Assembly (NCBI RefSeq): GCF_000255115.2
Contig: NC_018068.1
Span: 4,311,977-4,375,976, forward strand
From: Desulfosporosinus acidiphilus SJ4
GTDB taxonomy: Bacteria; Bacillota; Desulfitobacteriia; Desulfitobacteriales; Desulfitobacteriaceae
Reading direction: 5' to 3'
Length of the DNA: 64,000 nucleotides
A model generated the notes under the pieces. It saw nothing but the letters and a program-made list of their open reading frames with translations, made no database searches and was not told where the DNA came from. Of the stretch, positions 25,184 to 34,809 are shown in pieces. Within the stretch, counting starts at the first letter, position 1; each line of letters starts with the position of its first letter. The position numbers and the translations under genes were made by a program.

Positions 25184-26203
25184 TCATTGATTGATTTTTA
25201 CATCCACATTGAACCCTGGCAGCAAAAAACCATCACTATTGTTAAATGAAATATCAACTGGAACATCCGTCTCTCCGTTATTCACAACAGCCTTATCTGA
25301 AATTCTAATGACTTTTCCTTTAATTGTTTTTGATTTGTCTGCCTGAGGAATTATGTCTACATCTGCACTCATCTTCACGCTTTTTATGAATTCTTCCGGA
25401 ATATTTGCTTCGACAATTAAACTGTCCAAATTTAATAAACTTAGAACTTTTTTATCTGAGCTAACTATATCTCCAGGCACATATCCTATGTCATAAACGA
25501 TCCCATGATTGACATTGGAGATAATATCACTGCCTTTGATATAGGACTTATTCAGTTTGTCCTTCATTGCGGCCAAATCTGATTCTAAAATCGCCAGATC
25601 GCTTTTCTTGGAATCAACAGTCTGTTGTTTCTCATATTTCAGAGTATCAATTGACGATTTGATATCCTCAACATCGTTTCTCTTCGCATCAACTGTTTTT
25701 TTAGATTGATCAAGGTCATATTTGGAAATACCCCCTGACTTGAAAAGCGTTTGCTGCGCAGCATATTCCGACTGTACTTGATTATATAAATCTTGGGCAT
25801 TTTTCAAATCGTTAAGGAGCTTTTGCAAATCAGGAGCATTACTAGTGTTCAAATAATCATTTTGAATTTCTTCGATATCATGGCTTTCGGAACTTATGCT
25901 CATTTCCTTGCTTTTAATCTGATCTTCAAACTCTGTCAAATTTAAAGTTACCAATGAATCCTGATTCTTTACCTTTTGCCCCTCTACAACATCTATTGTT
26001 TTAACAGCAGCAGGAAAATCAACCGTGATATTCTTGATATCCACGGCTTTTACAACGCCAAACCCATCGACTGTTTTCGTTGATTTCACAGTTCCGCTAT
26101 TGACTGTTACGCTTTTGGCCGCATTATTGGTACCGCATCCGGAAACTGACATAGTCAAGGCCACGACAAGAGCTAATATTATTCTTCGTTTTATTGTTGA
26201 CAC
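25184..26203 (-). CDS. MacA/HlyD-type efflux adaptor lipoprotein
   Basis: A 339-aa membrane-fusion adaptor. It starts at GTG with a lipoprotein signal (lipobox VSGC, Cys about 23). A biotinyl-lipoyl-like half-site (VVEGQKVKNQDSLVTLN) comes near residue 75, then a long helical hairpin with Lys/Glu-rich heptads (about 90-220) and a barrel region closing with VPVDISFNNSDGFLLPGFNV. It overlaps the upstream ATPase gene by 13 bases and pairs with the permease at 26916. In Gram-positive organisms such adaptors link an FtsX-type exporter to the wall side. Cargo unknown. Confidence 0.85.
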   Translation of the reverse strand: MSTIKRRIILALVVALTMSVSGCGTNNAAKSVTVNSGTVKSTKTVDGFGVVKAVDIKNITVDFPAAVKTIDVVEGQKVKNQDSLVTLNLTEFEDQIKSKEMSISSESHDIEEIQNDYLNTSNAPDLQKLLNDLKNAQDLYNQVQSEYAAQQTLFKSGGISKYDLDQSKKTVDAKRNDVEDIKSSIDTLKYEKQQTVDSKKSDLAILESDLAAMKDKLNKSYIKGSDIISNVNHGIVYDIGYVPGDIVSSDKKVLSLLNLDSLIVEANIPEEFIKSVKMSADVDIIPQADKSKTIKGKVIRISDKAVVNNGETDVPVDISFNNSDGFLLPGFNVDVKINQ

Positions 26204-26868
26204 ACCCTTCCATCGAGCAAATTAATCGTTCTATTCCCGTATTCTGCTGATTCACTTGAATGGGTAACCTGAATGATTGTCTTAGACTTTTCTAAATTAA
26301 TTCTTTTAAGCAACCTCATAACTTCTATTCCTGTTTTACTGTCCAAGTTCCCTATCGGTTCATCCGCTAAGATAATCTCAGGATCATTAATTAAGGCTCT
26401 GGCTATAGCTACCCTCTGCTGCTGCCCGCCGGAGAGTTCTCTCGGTGTGTGATTTTTTCTATCGGCAAGTCCAATCAACTCAAGAAGCTCTTTTAAACGT
26501 TCGTGATATTTTTTGGCCTTTTTCCCGTCTAATAAGATGGGCAATAATACATTTTCTTCGACACTAAGATTTGGAACTAGATTGTAAAACTGAAAAACAA
26601 ACCCTAAATCTCTTCGTCTCATGGCACTCTCTGCTTTATCCGACATGCTTGATAGCTCTTTGTCATTAATTTTTATACTGCCGGAAGTGGGTCTATCAAG
26701 TCCGCCTAACAGATAAAGCAGTGTGCTTTTGCCTGAACCTGAAGGCCCCATGATCGATACGAATTCGCCCTTATTAATAGAAATATTGATGTCTTTTAAA
26801 ATCTCAACATTTAAGGTTCCCATGGTATAAGCCTTGAATAAATTCTGCGTAACAATGACCTGATTCAT
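26191..26868 (-). CDS. MacB/LolD-type ABC exporter ATPase
   Basis: A 225-aa ATPase: Walker A GPSGSGKSTL (about 41), Q-loop VFQFYNLVPNLSVEENV, signature LSGGQQQRVAIARAL (about 143), Walker B IILADEPIGNLDS and H-loop IQVTHSSESAEYG. The LDS after Walker B is typical of LolD/MacB mechanotransmission systems. It lies between permease (26916) and adaptor (25184); AGGGAGG precedes the ATG. Together the three would form a MacAB-like exporter. The overlap with the adaptor gene shows a single operon. Confidence 0.9.
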   Translation of the reverse strand: MNQVIVTQNLFKAYTMGTLNVEILKDINISINKGEFVSIMGPSGSGKSTLLYLLGGLDRPTSGSIKINDKELSSMSDKAESAMRRRDLGFVFQFYNLVPNLSVEENVLLPILLDGKKAKKYHERLKELLELIGLADRKNHTPRELSGGQQQRVAIARALINDPEIILADEPIGNLDSKTGIEVMRLLKRINLEKSKTIIQVTHSSESAEYGNRTINLLDGRVCQQ

Positions 26869-26915
26869 ATTTCCCTCCCTAATGCAGCTATTTAAATTAA
26901 TAGGGTGACTTATGG

Positions 26916-29426
26916 TTATTCAAATTTAATAGACTGAATAATGCTATTTTTGGAAGCCTTTAAAGCGGGGCTTACAGAAGCAATAACTGCAACAGCGAAG
27001 CTGACAATAATTGATGCAGCCATATAACTTAAGGAGTATTGCATGACAATCCTCATACTGATCGCTTGCAAAATATACGTCATATTATTTGCCAGGAGTA
27101 TTCCGGCAAGGACTCCTGTGATGCCTCCCAAAATCCCCACTGTTGCAGATTCAATTAATATCATTTTCATCATTTGGAGTTTATTCATGCCCACAGACCT
27201 CAAAATTCCCAATGAACGTCTTCTCGAAATAAAACCGATAATGAAGTTATTGAAAATCCCAATAAGCCCGATAAACATAGCCAACACCAAGAAGCCCGTC
27301 AATATGCTAAGAATTGGATTTATCTTATGCAAAATACCCGCCTGCTCTTCTTGCCTTGTTTGTATACTGAAATGATATTGACCGTAGTCGTTTTTAATGG
27401 CATTTTCCACATCACGTGGATTTTTAGAAGTCTTGACAAGAATTTTTGCATTATATTGCCCACCGGTATCCGCTTGAAAGTATTTCTCAGAAACCAAAGC
27501 GATATCGCCAAAGCTCTCTGCGGTATTATAAAAGCCAATGACCGTATAGGGAATAGACCCTTTATCTTCGGACATTTTCAAGTCAAGTACGTCGCCTATC
27601 TTCAGATTAAATTTGTCACGCAACGTATACGTCAGCAGGATGCTTCTTTCCGATTCCAATTGCTTCAGCTCATCTGTGAGGTTCATATCTGAATCAATTC
27701 TCATATAATCTAAATGTTTTGTGATATCTATCCCAGCGATAGTTCCAATACTTCCATTTTTATTCGTAATTTTTATATCGTCCTTCTCAAAATACCTGTA
27801 CACACCGGTTACGCCATCAACGCTATAAAGTAAGTGTTCAAGGTTTTTATCCACATTATTATCCATCTTTTCGATTAATACATCGAATTTCTGGTAATCA
27901 ACGTAAATACTGACCAGCTGTTTTGATAAAGAACTGCAAAAGGTGTTGACCATCAAGAGGCTTGCTCCCCCGATAATCAGAAGGGATAAACTTGTCATCA
28001 TGCTTTTATTGTCCCGCAGGTTTTTTAAAGCAAGAGTCCCTATATTTCCAAATACCAAGGTATAGATCCCTTCCGTTAGTTTAATAAACCATGCGATTAG
28101 ATACGGAACCAGCAAAAAAATTCCGGCTATCGAGATAACAAGGCAAGCAGTATCCGCAACGATGGCCATTTTCCCGAAGGCGAACTTTGGCACGACAATG
28201 GACGTCGTAAGGAAAAGCAAGCCTAGTACGACATTGATTAGTTTCTTGTCTTTTACTTTTTCAATTGAATTTAAGACAATATCCTTGACAGGAATTCTTG
28301 AAACCTGAATGATAGGCAAGAGAGAACTGAATAGACATAGGATAAAGGCGAAAATTAAGGTGCTTAGCAATAAGAGCGGATTGACCTGAACAGAAACGCC
28401 GGCACCTTGGGCAAAACCGCTTGAGATGGCGGATGACATTAAGTAAAGTAATCCTATCCCCACTCCACAGCCAAGCAAACCTCCAATAGCACCATATAAG
28501 GCGCTTTCGAGAAGAAGGATAAAATTCGTTGTTCTTCTCGTAGCTCCAATGCTGCGTAACGTTCCGATAACAGGCAGCCTCTCTGCGATGATCACTTTAA
28601 ATGAAGAATAAATGATAAACATGCACATAAAGGTTACGATGGCAACAACTAATTTAAACGGGGTAATGATCTGATTCGTCAGACTGGCGATCTGCTCCGG
28701 TGAAAATGCTTCCTTTACATCGTATTTGTTGTACACTTGAGAAAGAGAATTAATCACTTGCGGCAAATCAGCTGATTTTTTTACTTTGACGTAGGCGCAA
28801 TTAACCTTGCCTTCCTCCGAATATAACTTTCCGAGAACATCTTTGGGCACAATAGCATTAAGGCCTTTGCTTTCATCAGTAAAAATTCCTACCGGATTTG
28901 CAATACCACATATTAAAAACCTCTGTTTATTGGAATTGATCATTATATCCAGGGTATCCCCTGCTCTTAAGCCATACTTCAAGGCCGTATTTTGGCTGAT
29001 AATAATTTTTTTGCCTGCGAAAGAATTTAAATGATAGGTTGCTGCAAAGGAAATAGGGTTCCACCTTTGAAGATCTTCTAAAGTGATTCCTTCAAGGTTA
29101 ATAGCAACAGATTGTTCATTGATCATTGGTTTGTAATTAGCAGATTCATTAATAGCACCAATAACGTACTGGGTTTGGTCATTACAATCTTGAGCGTATC
29201 TTAGACTAAAAAACTGCGAAGGAGATTTCATAGTTGCTTTGACAATTATGTCTGATGTCCCAGTGGACAATCTTAGCATTTCATCATACATTTTAGATAT
29301 TGATGCAGCAAAAGCATTTGATGAAAAGAAGAGTCCCGAAGAAATCAGTATCGATAAAATAATTAATAACGTTCGGGATTTCTTTTCACTGATATTTTTC
29401 AGCACAAATTTAAAAATCAGACCCAA
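26916..29426 (-). CDS. FtsX/MacB-type ABC permease, two FtsX domains
   Basis: An 836-aa permease. The first FtsX-type four-helix set begins at FKFVLKNISEKKSRTLLIIL and is followed by a large outside domain, with GTLRSIGATRRTTNFILLLE in the loop after its middle helices. A second set ends the protein, with LGILRSVGMNKLQMMKMILIE before the last helices; these are the characteristic FtsX motifs. Such proteins lack classical substrate channels and work as mechanotransmitters. The likely start is TTG at 29426, five bases after GGGAGGTG; an ATG at 29441 overlaps that ribosome site. A 43-codon frame with a strong ribosome site lies just upstream (29487-29618). Confidence 0.85.
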   Translation of the reverse strand: MGLIFKFVLKNISEKKSRTLLIILSILISSGLFFSSNAFAASISKMYDEMLRLSTGTSDIIVKATMKSPSQFFSLRYAQDCNDQTQYVIGAINESANYKPMINEQSVAINLEGITLEDLQRWNPISFAATYHLNSFAGKKIIISQNTALKYGLRAGDTLDIMINSNKQRFLICGIANPVGIFTDESKGLNAIVPKDVLGKLYSEEGKVNCAYVKVKKSADLPQVINSLSQVYNKYDVKEAFSPEQIASLTNQIITPFKLVVAIVTFMCMFIIYSSFKVIIAERLPVIGTLRSIGATRRTTNFILLLESALYGAIGGLLGCGVGIGLLYLMSSAISSGFAQGAGVSVQVNPLLLLSTLIFAFILCLFSSLLPIIQVSRIPVKDIVLNSIEKVKDKKLINVVLGLLFLTTSIVVPKFAFGKMAIVADTACLVISIAGIFLLVPYLIAWFIKLTEGIYTLVFGNIGTLALKNLRDNKSMMTSLSLLIIGGASLLMVNTFCSSLSKQLVSIYVDYQKFDVLIEKMDNNVDKNLEHLLYSVDGVTGVYRYFEKDDIKITNKNGSIGTIAGIDITKHLDYMRIDSDMNLTDELKQLESERSILLTYTLRDKFNLKIGDVLDLKMSEDKGSIPYTVIGFYNTAESFGDIALVSEKYFQADTGGQYNAKILVKTSKNPRDVENAIKNDYGQYHFSIQTRQEEQAGILHKINPILSILTGFLVLAMFIGLIGIFNNFIIGFISRRRSLGILRSVGMNKLQMMKMILIESATVGILGGITGVLAGILLANNMTYILQAISMRIVMQYSLSYMAASIIVSFAVAVIASVSPALKASKNSIIQSIKFE

Positions 29427-29486
29427 GTTTTCACCTCCCATTTTGGGCCGCGGTTGGCCTCTTTCGATGAAACTCTATTTAACCGC

Positions 29487-29618
29487 TCAATATATACTAC
29501 AGGATAGGAATAACTTGCTAATAAAGAAGAGATAAACTTTTAATAAACCAAAAATAAACCAGAAATAAACAAGTGCTCGGACGGCAACGTCCAGTGTGAT
29601 GCTGGATTTAGTCATCAT
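29487..29618 (-). CDS. Possible small membrane peptide ahead of the exporter operon
   Basis: A 43-codon frame starting ATG at 29618, seven bases after AAGGAGA, an ideal spacing. It encodes MMTKSSITLDVAVRAL and then a very hydrophobic stretch (VYFWFIFGLLKVYLFFI). The gap to the exporter start is about 60 bases. It is too short for family assignment. It could be a leader peptide controlling the exporter, a small subunit, or chance. Confidence 0.4.
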   Translation of the reverse strand: MMTKSSITLDVAVRALVYFWFIFGLLKVYLFFISKLFLSCSIY

Positions 29619-30065
29619 TAACTCATCTCCTTACAAAAGCCCAACAAGCCAAGGTGGCGCGGATATCGAAGTTATCAATTTAATCACCGTTATGTCGGGT
29701 CTTCTCAATCGTTGCAGATGAACAAGAAGATACTCACAATAGAAGTAGATTCAATCAATTGCAATCTATTGTTTTCGACGGACTTTGTTATAAAAAAACT
29801 AGGCGCTCATCTTAAAGCACCTAGTTTATCTTTATATATTAATTTTCGCTATGGCAATAAATAAATCTGTGTTTTGGGTAATCTTTAAAAATCCAAATGA
29901 CGATATCGGCGTCAACTGGATGGTCACTGCAAAAAGTCGAAGCCATGGCACTATCCATTAGGGTAATAGCAGCAAAAAAATTTTAAGTATTTGCGAAAGC
30001 CCCTCGGTAGAAATATAAAAAAAACTATAAGTGATGATTCATCAATAGTTTAAAGAATTATACAC
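29619..30065. other. Gene-free stretch between exporter and uppP
   Basis: Contains a terminator-like hairpin at 29796-29827 and a 39-codon leftward frame at 29839-29958 (MDSAMASTFCSDHPVDADI...) whose codon use looks coding-like but which has no ribosome site; it could be a remnant. Nothing else is recognisable. Confidence 0.4.
29796..29827. terminator. Hairpin with AAACTAGG / CCTAGTTT arms
   Basis: AAACTAGG at 29796-29803 pairs with CCTAGTTT at 29820-29827, with inner GCT/AGC pairs. An A-rich run before and T-rich run after it suit termination in either direction. Confidence 0.55.
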
Positions 30066-30887
30066 TCAAATAAAATGAGATAGCAAAATTAAAGCACCTA
30101 CAATCCAGCAATAATAAGCAAAAGGCTTCATGGCATTAATCTCTTTCCTCTTAAACCAATGCATTAAAATTGTTACAGCAATATAGGCAAATAATCCAGC
30201 AAACAGACCGCCGATTAGGGAATTAACGAATAAACCATGGGAACTGTGTTTAATCAGCTTTGGAACTTCTAGTATGCCGGCTCCGGCAATGATAGGAGTG
30301 GCTAACAACATAGAAAAGCGTGCGGACTCCTCGTGTTTAAGTCCCATCCAAAATCCTGCTGTCATACTTGCTCCGGAACGAGAAAAGCCTGGAACCAAAG
30401 CCAAAGCTTGAAATAAGCCGACGACTGCCGCCTGCCCGTAAGATAAGTCATTGATGCTTTTCGTGCCTCGCTTCTTCATTTTTTCACCAAAAAATAATAA
30501 CAGACCATTAATAATTAGAAAGATGGCGGCTGTTGTCACATTGCTGAACATATTGGTAATATGTTTTTCTAAAACAAACCCGATCAAAGCTGCCGGAATC
30601 GTCCCAACCAGAAGTAACAAAAGCAAACGTAATGAAACCTCTTTGCCGGAATTAATAATTGAACGGATTATTCTCATCCAGTCGTCCCGGAAAAAGATCA
30701 ATAAGGCCAGTGCAGTACCAAGATGAAGCATAACTACGAAAGGTAAAAAATTCATCTTTAAGAACTCAGGATTAAGATTCCAGTGAAAGACATAAGGGGT
30801 AAACACATTATGAGCCACACTGCTAATCGGAAACAACTCAGTGATACCTTGGACAATAGCAATAATAATCGTTTGTAATAAAGTCAT
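30066..30887 (-). CDS. uppP: Undecaprenyl-diphosphatase UppP (BacA)
   Basis: A 273-aa membrane enzyme with about eight helices that returns undecaprenyl pyrophosphate to the monophosphate carrier used for wall synthesis. The two signature segments are GITELFPISSVAH (about 14-26; the first Glu is catalytic) and PGFSRSGAS (about 165-173; Arg and Ser). The usual last residue of the first motif, Thr-Ala-His, is here Val-Ala-His. Loss of one carrier step usually gives bacitracin sensitivity. It stands alone, with a weak, distant ribosome site (GGGAGG 13 bases ahead). A BcrC-like enzyme at 47249 would provide the same activity. Confidence 0.92.
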   Translation of the reverse strand: MTLLQTIIIAIVQGITELFPISSVAHNVFTPYVFHWNLNPEFLKMNFLPFVVMLHLGTALALLIFFRDDWMRIIRSIINSGKEVSLRLLLLLLVGTIPAALIGFVLEKHITNMFSNVTTAAIFLIINGLLLFFGEKMKKRGTKSINDLSYGQAAVVGLFQALALVPGFSRSGASMTAGFWMGLKHEESARFSMLLATPIIAGAGILEVPKLIKHSSHGLFVNSLIGGLFAGLFAYIAVTILMHWFKRKEINAMKPFAYYCWIVGALILLSHFI

Positions 30888-31049
30888 TACTTGAGCTAGC
30901 CTCCCTATCTATTAATGTTCAGGCTATTAGCCTTCCCTATTAATTATAATATTACATAAGAGGGAATGCTTGTCTATCTCTGTTAAATCGGTGTTAAAAT
31001 TCGATAAAGATCTCAATTCACCAAGCCAGGCATAATAACAAAAACATCC

Positions 31050-31695
31050 TTAAGCGGCGTGTTCATTCTGGACATCTCTCCGAGTAACAGTCAGGTAACC
31101 GACAATGGCAACGATTATAATAGGATATTTTCAGACCGCTTCTTTCATAGTCCACAGTCATCTGGTTTAATAGCTCATCAAAATATTCTTTGCAATTGAC
31201 TTTTTGAAAATAAAAAGGAAGATGCCCCGTATCCAATTTCGAAAAGAGAAACAAACGATCGACTAAGACATCCATTTCGCAAGCTTTTTTGTAAATAATA
31301 TCATAATAGCGTTGTTGCTTTTCCGGGGTATTGGCAAAGCTGTCCTTGAGTCCCTTAACATATCCTTTAATCGCCGTTAAAGGAGTTCTTAAATCATGTG
31401 AAATTCCTGCAACAAGTTCTTTGCGATCTTCTTCATATTTAAGCTGCGCCTGAATGGATTGATGCAGTCTGGCCCTCATTTCATCAAAATTTGATATCGC
31501 AGATCCGAATTCATCCCTATTCTCATATTTAATCTCAAAATCAAGATTACCGTTTTTAATTTGTTCTGCTCCATAATTAAGCATATCAAGGGGAACAATA
31601 ATTTTTTTAAATATTTTTGCAGAAATAATGCCATTTGTTACAGAAATAATGAGAATTGATAAAACAAAAACAATGGTGATATAGACACCCAGAAC
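31050..31695 (-). pseudogene. Relic of a sensor histidine kinase
   Basis: The frame retains a membrane helix (VYITIVFVLSILIISVTNG), HAMP region (KIFKKIIVPLDMLNYGAEQI) and the phosphoacceptor helix GISHDLRTPLTAIKGYVKGL. It has lost everything before the helix (in-frame TAG at 31696-31698) and the ATP-binding domain: near 31105 the frame shifts, and in the other frame TVTRRDVQN continues the expected sequence to a stop at 31050. The longest intact piece is 31063-31584, 173 residues. Similar kinases normally control bacitracin-type exporters such as the one at 25184-29426; its response regulator is missing. Confidence 0.8.
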
Positions 31696-31848
31696 CTATC
31701 GTAAATAATTATTGGAAATGTCAGCGAGTTCGTATGAAATTAGATTAAAGTTTGATTAAAAATATCTCAGCACCAAGAGATAGTACACTCCACATCAATC
31801 GACTTTCTAAGACTAGGATTAATTAAAAATACTTTATCAGCAAAGAGG

Positions 31849-31882
31849 AAAACAGCCTTGGTTCAAGGACCAAGGCTGTTTT
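31849..31882. terminator. Strong terminator hairpin
   Basis: AAAACAGCCTTGGT at 31849-31862 pairs perfectly with 31869-31882, 6-base loop, A/T runs both sides. It is an orphan, lying between the kinase relic and the chrB relic. Confidence 0.75.
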
Positions 31883-32033
31883 ATGACTCGTCTTCAGTTT
31901 CGTGCATGGTATATTTTGACTATGTTCAATCGTTATCTCCATATTGAAGCGAACTAAATAAACCTTATATTAACTTTGTAAGGAGCAAGATATAAAAGGC
32001 AAAGTAACAGATAACTTTATTAATTTTCCTTAT

Positions 32034-32090
32034 TTAATGATTTTAATTTCAGGCGTGGGTCGCTCTTTTCATTTTCAAAGGTTTTACTTA
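32034..32090 (-). pseudogene. Decayed 3' end of a ChrB-N paralogue
   Basis: The segment aligns with the 3' end of the gene at 7990-8553: KTFENEK-DPP-EIKI is readable with one base missing. Similarity also covers part of the flank, from CATATTGAAG near 31953 onward matching 7796 onward. A duplicated ChrB-like region has been deleted down to its tail. Confidence 0.6.
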
Positions 32091-32154
32091 ATCTTTTTCT
32101 ATAGGTTTTGTTCTAATAAATCGCTTCTATAATTGTTCGTTCTCTTTAAATCAG

Positions 32155-34809
32155 TTAGAGGCTGCGCATCTCCTCAATCGCCGGTCGGTGAAATAGACGA
32201 TTTGTACCGAAAATCGCAGCTGCCGTGGAAGAAATGGCTGCCGCCGCCAATAATACCAGATAGCCCCAAGGTATAGAGAGAACCTCAGGCGGAGGGTCGA
32301 AAACTCCCGTTAGCACCTTGACCAACATTTCAGCCACCCCGAAACCCAATATGATACCTAAAAGGCTGCCCCCCGTCAAGATAACAAGGCCTTCACTCCA
32401 AACAAATGCCCCGAGCTGTCTCTTCTTTGCTCCCAAAGCGGCGAGTACAGCCAAGGTCCGCCGCCGTTCGGCCAGACCGAGAGCTAAAATCAGCCCCGTC
32501 GAGGCTGCAGCCAACAGAACGGCAAACCCCAATTCCAGCCGCGTAAGCCCATGAAGATCCACGGCTGTCAAGCCTGAACTGATAGTACGCTGAGTGGAAT
32601 TAATATCAGTCACTTTGGCGCCGGCCAATGTACTCACCACAGCTTTTGCCTGGGAAGCAAGAGCCTCAGGATTACCCTTCGCCCGCATTAAGACAATTTC
32701 TGAGGCGTCCGATCCGGTTTGCTGCCCAATATAATTCCTATTGGCCACCAAAAACGAGTCTTTCGGTGCCGTGGGAAACTCCCGGACAATCCCGATCAAA
32801 TGAAACGGTACTATATGATACTGATGGTCTTTAATATTCTGGAGACGAAGATTGATTTTATCCCCGAGTTTAAGTTGGTAATCTTTTACCGTTTCTTCCG
32901 AGACCAAAACACCGTCCGGTTGTTTTGCTAACTCCGCCAAGACTCCCCGGGCGTTGCCTCCGGCAAAATAGGCATTGGCGATATTCGTTGCTTGGCCGAT
33001 AGTTTGCGGATCAATACCGTACATATCCTGTAAATCGTTGCCCACATAGACCAACCGATGCTGCATCGGCTGGATAGCGGCAACCCCGGGCAACGCTTTT
33101 AATTCTCTGAATCGCGTACTGGGGGCGGACATTATTGAACCGCTAACGGTTACATCAGCACCATTCGTCAATTCAGCATCAACATGAGACTGGGCATTGT
33201 ATGTGGTATTGAAAACCGCCGTTGATACGGCAAAGGATACCGCTAACGCTACTAAGATAATCCCGCGGACAATGAGTAATCTTTGCCGGGATAAGGATGA
33301 TGACACCACTCCGGAAAGCTCACGGGCAACAGGATTAAGCAGCCGGGCCAGTAACTTGCGTCCTCCGGACATCCATCCTTCCAAAAAGCGAGTCGAAAAT
33401 AAAACTGCACCAAGCCAAAAACACAAGGGAGCCACAAAGGCTTCATAATTTACCGATGTTGTAGTGATCCCTTCCGGAGCCAGGACAACCTGATAACCTG
33501 TACTAGCTGTTCGCCAAAACTCAACCCCGGAGATAACCAATAAAACAACATCCAAATAGACTTTCTGCCATAGAGCTTTGCGCCCTCGGCCTACAGTCGC
33601 TTGCGCCGACACTACTGTGGAATGGTGTATCTCTTTCCAAGCAGGATATAGGATGGCAGCGATGGCTAAGACGAAACCCATGAGAGATGCACTTACTGTC
33701 CAGAACAGAGAACTCTTACCTATTAGTTCATTTCCCGGCATGAACATCCTATGAATTCCAAGGGTCAGAACATTACCGAGTACCACACCTCCGAGCGCCA
33801 CAATCAGAGCTTCAATAGCCTCCAGCCCTATAATGGTCTGCACAGAGGCTCCTCTTATCCTTAGCAACGCTTGTTCCTTGCGCCGCCGATTTGTTCCTGA
33901 TGATGCAATAGCCATAGTTAGCAGAACTGCCAGAATAGCTCCCGGCAAACCTAAAAACAAAAAGAGTACGTTGCCATAAGCTGCATCCGCTTGAACACTC
34001 CCGAGACGGGTCGCCAGAATATCCCCTACGATGCCCCGGCCGGCAATTCTGGCTTCCAGATTGTGCGCCAATTGCTGCACAAATTGATTGGCAGCAGCGG
34101 GATCAGCCGGTAAAGCATGGCTAATTCGGACGTGAAATTGGGCATGTACGGAATCAGGCCGCACCGCAGCCTGCGGTCCAAAAATTCTCTGCCACTGAGC
34201 CTCGGGAAGCAGAAGTACATTATCCGGGGGAGCCTGTGGCGCTGCTCCCGCCGGTAACCCAATGGCTTGAAAGAGGGAATCTGCGTTAGGGAGATCCACA
34301 ACGCCATCCACAATTACCTCACTGGGAGGCAGCCCTACTCTTTCAATGGTCACCCGGTCACCCGGCTTGACATGTAAGTTGGCTGCTGTTTGCTGGGCAA
34401 CAAGCACACCTTGACTCGACCCTACGAGCTGCCGAAATTCCAGGGGAAAGTTAGCACGGTAGGCTGCACTGATTCCCAGTACTTTACCTGGTCCTGTTGT
34501 CTGCACAGTCCCACCGGTATTGGCGATTAATCCCTTGACATCAGCATATCCAACTTGCTCTAAAGTTGTATAAGGCGTTGCCTTACCGATAGCCGCTTTA
34601 ACGGCATTGGCATCCGAAGGATGGGAAAGTTGAATTTGCCAGTCTGCAGGAACTTCCTGAACAGCTCGCTGGGTCATCGAAGCACCGGCAGAAGCGATAA
34701 ATGCTCCCAGAGAGGCCAGCAAGGCAACAGTAAGCGCAACACCGCTGATAGAGCCCAGCAAACGTCCTTGACGATAGGTTAAAATTCCTTTAAACCATGT
34801 TCTCAACAT
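32155..34809 (-). CDS. FtsX-type ABC exporter permease (large)
   Basis: An 884-aa permease with an N-terminal helix (LTVALLASLGAFIASAGASM), a large outside domain, a central block of helices (about 275-490) and a C-terminal FtsX set carrying LAVLAALGAKKRQLGAFVWSE before the last helices. It is the third member of a lipoprotein - ATPase - ATPase - permease operon. GGAGG lies seven bases before the ATG and the start overlaps the ATPase stop by seven bases. The two-ATPase, one-permease layout is unusual. Cargo unknown; a cell-envelope or lipid role fits the neighbouring two-component system. Confidence 0.85.
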   Translation of the reverse strand: MLRTWFKGILTYRQGRLLGSISGVALTVALLASLGAFIASAGASMTQRAVQEVPADWQIQLSHPSDANAVKAAIGKATPYTTLEQVGYADVKGLIANTGGTVQTTGPGKVLGISAAYRANFPLEFRQLVGSSQGVLVAQQTAANLHVKPGDRVTIERVGLPPSEVIVDGVVDLPNADSLFQAIGLPAGAAPQAPPDNVLLLPEAQWQRIFGPQAAVRPDSVHAQFHVRISHALPADPAAANQFVQQLAHNLEARIAGRGIVGDILATRLGSVQADAAYGNVLFLFLGLPGAILAVLLTMAIASSGTNRRRKEQALLRIRGASVQTIIGLEAIEALIVALGGVVLGNVLTLGIHRMFMPGNELIGKSSLFWTVSASLMGFVLAIAAILYPAWKEIHHSTVVSAQATVGRGRKALWQKVYLDVVLLVISGVEFWRTASTGYQVVLAPEGITTTSVNYEAFVAPLCFWLGAVLFSTRFLEGWMSGGRKLLARLLNPVARELSGVVSSSLSRQRLLIVRGIILVALAVSFAVSTAVFNTTYNAQSHVDAELTNGADVTVSGSIMSAPSTRFRELKALPGVAAIQPMQHRLVYVGNDLQDMYGIDPQTIGQATNIANAYFAGGNARGVLAELAKQPDGVLVSEETVKDYQLKLGDKINLRLQNIKDHQYHIVPFHLIGIVREFPTAPKDSFLVANRNYIGQQTGSDASEIVLMRAKGNPEALASQAKAVVSTLAGAKVTDINSTQRTISSGLTAVDLHGLTRLELGFAVLLAAASTGLILALGLAERRRTLAVLAALGAKKRQLGAFVWSEGLVILTGGSLLGIILGFGVAEMLVKVLTGVFDPPPEVLSIPWGYLVLLAAAAISSTAAAIFGTNRLFHRPAIEEMRSL

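Noticed and set aside
29839-29958. 39-codon leftward frame with coding-like codon use
   Set aside because: No ribosome site and too short to place; kept only as a note in the gene-free entry.
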